Shown here: positions 60,978 to 64,000 of the stretch, piece by piece
Numbering within the stretch: the first letter of the stretch is position 1
How the letters are laid out: each line of letters begins with the position of its first letter
Assembly: GCA_944989445.1 (NCBI GenBank)
Contig: CALYLW010000010.1
Coordinates: forward strand, 3,511,270-3,575,269
Direction of reading: 5' to 3'
Source: Ampullaceana balthica
Taxonomy: Eukaryota > Mollusca > Gastropoda > Lymnaeidae
Length of the DNA stretch: 64,000 nucleotides
Translations under genes and position numbers: made by a program
The notes under the pieces: model-generated
Told to the model about the DNA's origin: nothing
The model's database searches: none
What the model saw: the letters and a program-made list of their open reading frames with translations, nothing else

Positions 60978-61899
60978 TAGTGCTGTATGGGGTTGTTTTA
61001 TGGTGATGTATGGGGTGGTTTTAAATTGCTGTATGGGGTGGTTTTATAGTGCTGTAGGGGGTTGTTTTAAATTGCTGTATGGGGTTGTTTTATAGTGCTG
61101 TATGGGGTTGTTTTATAGTGCTGTATGGGGTGGTTTTATGGTGCTGTATGGGGTGGTTTTATAGTGCTGTATGGGGTGGTTTTATGGTGCTGTATGGGGT
61201 GGTTTTATAGTGCTGTATGGGGTGGTTTTATAGTGATGTATGGGGTGGTTTTATGGTGCTGTATGGGGTGGTTTTATAGTGCTGTATGGGGTGGTTTTAT
61301 AGTGCCGTATGGGATGGTTTTATAGTGCTGTATGGGTTGGTTTTATATTGATGTATGGGGTGGTTTTATGGTGCTGTATGGGGTGGTTTTATAGTGCTGT
61401 ATGGGGTTGTTTTATAGTGCCGTATGGGGTGGTTTTATAGTGCTGTATGGGGTGGTTTTATAGTGCTGTATGGGGTGGTTTTATGGTGCTGTGTGGGGTG
61501 GTTTTATAGTGCTGTGTGGGGGTGGTTTTATAGTGCTGTATTGGGTGGTTTTATAGTGCTGTGTGGGGTGGTTTTATAGTGCTGTATTGGGTGGTTTTAT
61601 AGTGCTGTGTGGGGTGGTTTTATAGTGTTGTGTGGGGGTGGTTTTATAGTGCTGTATGGGATGCTTTTATAGTGTTGTGTGGGGTGGTTTTATAGTGCTG
61701 TGTGGGGTGGTTTTATAGTGCTGTGTGGGGTGGTTTTATAGTGCTGTGTGGGGTGGTTTTATAGTGCTGTATGGGGTGGTTTTATAGTGCTGTGTGGGGT
61801 GGTTTTATAGTGCTGTGTGGGGTGGTTTTATAGTGCTGTGTGGGGTGGTTTTATAGTGCTGTGTGGGGTGGTTTTATAGTGCTGTATGGGGTGGCTGTT
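60978..61899. repeat. 23-bp minisatellite, outer block (right arm)
   Basis: Mirror of 40076-40995, about 40 copies of GGGGTGGTTTTATAGTGCTG plus TRT. Confidence 0.95.
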
Positions 61900-61952
61900 T
61901 GAAAGTAAATTCTGTATAATAATTGAGTTTTTATATACATATATATATATAA

Positions 61953-62008
61953 GCGTAGGACGCAATAATTTTCTTTCTAGCAGGAGCATCTGCAACAGAT
62001 AAGATATG
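61953..62008 (+). mobile_element. LINE 3'-tail fragment (right arm)
   Basis: GCGTAGGACGCAATAATTTT and GCATCTGCAACAGATAAGAT, mirror of 39966-40022. Confidence 0.65.
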
Positions 62009-62436
62009 TAAAATAAACTGGCATTATTAAAAAATTATCTTTACCCCTTTTTGTGTATAAGATGGGAAAAAGTTCTAGCCAATGCTTGGACTTCGCCAAC
62101 ATTTCATTATTAAAAATATATTTATGAGTTAGTGTGTGCTGTGCTTGGGTTTCTCACAGGCGGGGAATTTTAGGCATAAATTCGTAAATGCTAAAATACG
62201 ATTACGTGAGCGATCTACGCAAATGTTTTATAAAAATCAATCACACACTCCACTCACAAACTTTGTTATTATCATATAAATTATAAAGTAGTGGTTGATG
62301 TGGATATTATTTTGGTACCAAGCTCTTTCAATTAAATATTGTTTCGGGACAAAGGACTCGTAAAATAAATAATAATTTAAATTTGATCAAATAATTAATA
62401 AATAAAATCCAACACACCGTGCCGTAGCATGTTTGT

Positions 62437-62595
62437 TAACGGAATGTTTGGAAACACACAAAAACCATAGTTCCTGGGAGTAATGTTGGGAACACACAAA
62501 GCCATAGTTCCTGGGAGTAATGTTGGGAACACACAAAACCATAGTTCCTGGGAGTAATGTTGGGAACATACAATAACCATAGTTCCACGGAGTAG
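62437..62595. repeat. 37-bp tandem repeat x 4 (right arm)
   Basis: Mirror of 39376-39525. Just outside it (62596-62700) the arms differ by several substitutions and indels. Confidence 0.9.
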
Positions 62596-62756
62596 TAATG
62601 TTCTGAATAGGACAATGCTTTAGCTTATAATTTCTACCCACTAGCCGCCAAAATTTATATATAATGAGAGCAGATGTCATCACCACCTACTGGTTATATT
62701 TACTCAACACAACCTCCACTCACAACCTCCCTCACAACCTCTACTCACAACCTCCT

Positions 62757-64000
62757 TCCCCCACCAACCCCCTACCCACCCCCCACCACCCCCCCCCAAC
62801 CCCCCAACACCCCCCACCCCCCCCCCCCACCCCCCACACCCCCCCCACACCCCACCCACCCCCCCCCACCACCCCACCAACCCCCCCCACCAACCCCCCA
62901 CCCCCCCCAACCCCACACCCCCCCCACCCCTCCACCCACACCCACCACCACCCCACCCCCCCACCACCACACCCACCACCCCCACCCCCCAACCCCACAC
63001 CCCCACCCCTCAACACCTCCCACCACAACCCACCACAACCACCAAACACACCATACAACCTCCCACCCCACAACCCCCCAACCCACCCCAAACCCCCCCC
63101 ACCCCACCCCCCCCACCCCCCCCCCACCCCCACCCCACCCCCCCCACCCCCCCCCCACCACCCCCCCCCACCCCCACCCCCCCCACCCCCACCCCCACAC
63201 ACACCCCCCCCCCACCCCCCCCCACACCCCCCACCCCCCCCCACCCCCACCCCCCCCCCACCCCCCACCCCCCCCCCACCCCACCCACCACCCCCCCCAC
63301 CCCCCCCCCACCCCCCCCCCACACCCCCACCCCCCCCCCACCCACCCCACCCCCCCCCCACCCCCCCCCCACCCCCCCCCCACCCCACCCCACACCCCCC
63401 ACCCCCCACCCCCACCCCCCACCCCCCCCCCACCCCCCCCCACACCCCCCCCCCACCCCCCCCCCACACCCCCACCCCCCCCCCACCCCCCCCCCACACC
63501 CCCCCCCCACCCCCCCCACCCCCCCCACACCCCCCCCACCCCCCCCACCCCCCCACCCCCCCCCACCCCCCCCCCACACCCCCCCCCCACACCCCCCCCA
63601 CACCCACCCCCCCCACCCACCCCCCCACCCCCCCCCCACCCACACCCCCCCCCCACCCCCCCCCCACCCCCACCCCACCCCCCCCCCACCCCCCCACCCC
63701 CACACACACCCCCCCCACCCCCCCCCCACACACACACCCACCCCCCCCACCCCCCACCCCACACCCCCACCCCCCCCCCACACCCCCCACACACACCCAC
63801 CCCCCCCACCCCCCCCCCACCCCCCCCCCACCCCCCCCACCCCCCACCACCCCCACACCCCCCCCACCACCCACCACCCCCCCCACCCCCCCCCCACCCC
63901 CCCCCCACCCCCACCCCCCCCCACCCCCCCCACACCCCCCCCACCACACCCCACACCCCCACCCCCCCCACCCCCCCCACCCCCCACCCCCCCCACCCCC
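62757..64000. other. C/A-only low-complexity sequence, probable assembly or base-calling artefact
   Basis: About 1.24 kb of C-runs separated by single or paired A, with hardly any T and no G. It begins where the mirror of the 13-bp minisatellite (CTCACAACCTCCA) should continue. The Gly/Val/Trp-rich frames on the minus strand have no meaning. Confidence 0.85.

Larger units (their letters stand above)
51036..62757. repeat. Right arm of a giant palindrome
   Basis: Inverted counterpart of 39225-50935 (see there). At its outer end, past the last recognisable TCACAACCTCC units near 62757, the mirror of the 13-bp minisatellite is replaced by a C/A-only sequence. Confidence 0.95.

Noticed and set aside
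62704..64000. Very long Gly/Val/Trp-rich frames
   Set aside because: The sequence is C/A-only low complexity and is probably not correct genomic sequence.

Overview
The window is eukaryotic, from an invertebrate animal. It has GT-AG introns with phase-matched exons, tRNA-derived SINEs, LINEs, a Penelope-like element, a Helitron end, hAT and PIF/Harbinger DNA transposons, and very many minisatellites. A mollusc, probably a gastropod, is my best guess, because a tandem pair of NAT16-like N-acetyltransferases and intron-poor BIR (IAP-like) genes with tandem-repeat linkers fit lineages where these families expand. The species cannot be fixed from the sequence alone. There are no bacterial features (operons, CRISPR, RBS).

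Region 1 (1-12.5 kb) holds two tandem, same-strand paralogues resembling histidine N-acetyltransferase-like/NAT16. Copy A is cut by the left edge (exons ending at 123, then 2843-3082 and 4056-4682). Copy B looks complete (exons 7598-7685, 8859-9046, 9818-10057 and 11789-12412; 379 codons). Both use the same exon phases, and both have an internal exon of exactly 240 nt. Their introns hold a decayed but fully bounded hAT transposon, a hAT MITE, SINEs, a foldback element, and a Penelope-like fragment with a hammerhead ribozyme-like core, nested in a SINE. Tandem duplications touch exon edges in both copies.

Region 2 (12.5-27.2 kb) has no intact gene. It contains a 61-bp minisatellite, elements whose ends are arrays of a GGCCGTTTTG motif, a full SINE, a 7.4-kb decayed PIF/Harbinger element with 62-bp inverted repeats and a TTA target duplication, a Helitron 3' end and a second copy of the hAT MITE.

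Region 3 (27.3-33.2 kb) holds two neighbouring BIR-like genes. Each joins one BIR-like zinc finger, with the same shortened H-x3-C spacing, to a Thr/Pro/Ser tract made of 10-residue repeats. The second has a 1-nt frameshift and a four-fold 94-bp duplication of its 3' end.

Region 4 (33.2-39.3 kb) is made of MITEs and large minisatellites (54 bp x about 26; 13 bp x about 155).

Region 5 (39.2-62.76 kb) is one giant palindrome centred near 50,986, with arms of about 11.7 kb. Each arm carries a LINE reverse-transcriptase fragment, a LINE RNase H fragment captured inside a 23-bp minisatellite, a tRNA SINE, and inverted blocks of a 540-570-bp satellite. Most arm coding segments are identical, but some patches clearly differ. 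The last 1.2 kb (62,757-64,000) is almost only C and A and replaces the expected minisatellite, which looks like an assembly or base-calling failure.

The most interesting signals are the in-frame duplication of a splice junction (10.0-10.34 kb), the paired BIR-like genes, the nested Penelope/hammerhead element, the LINE tail shared with a SINE, and the patchy palindrome.
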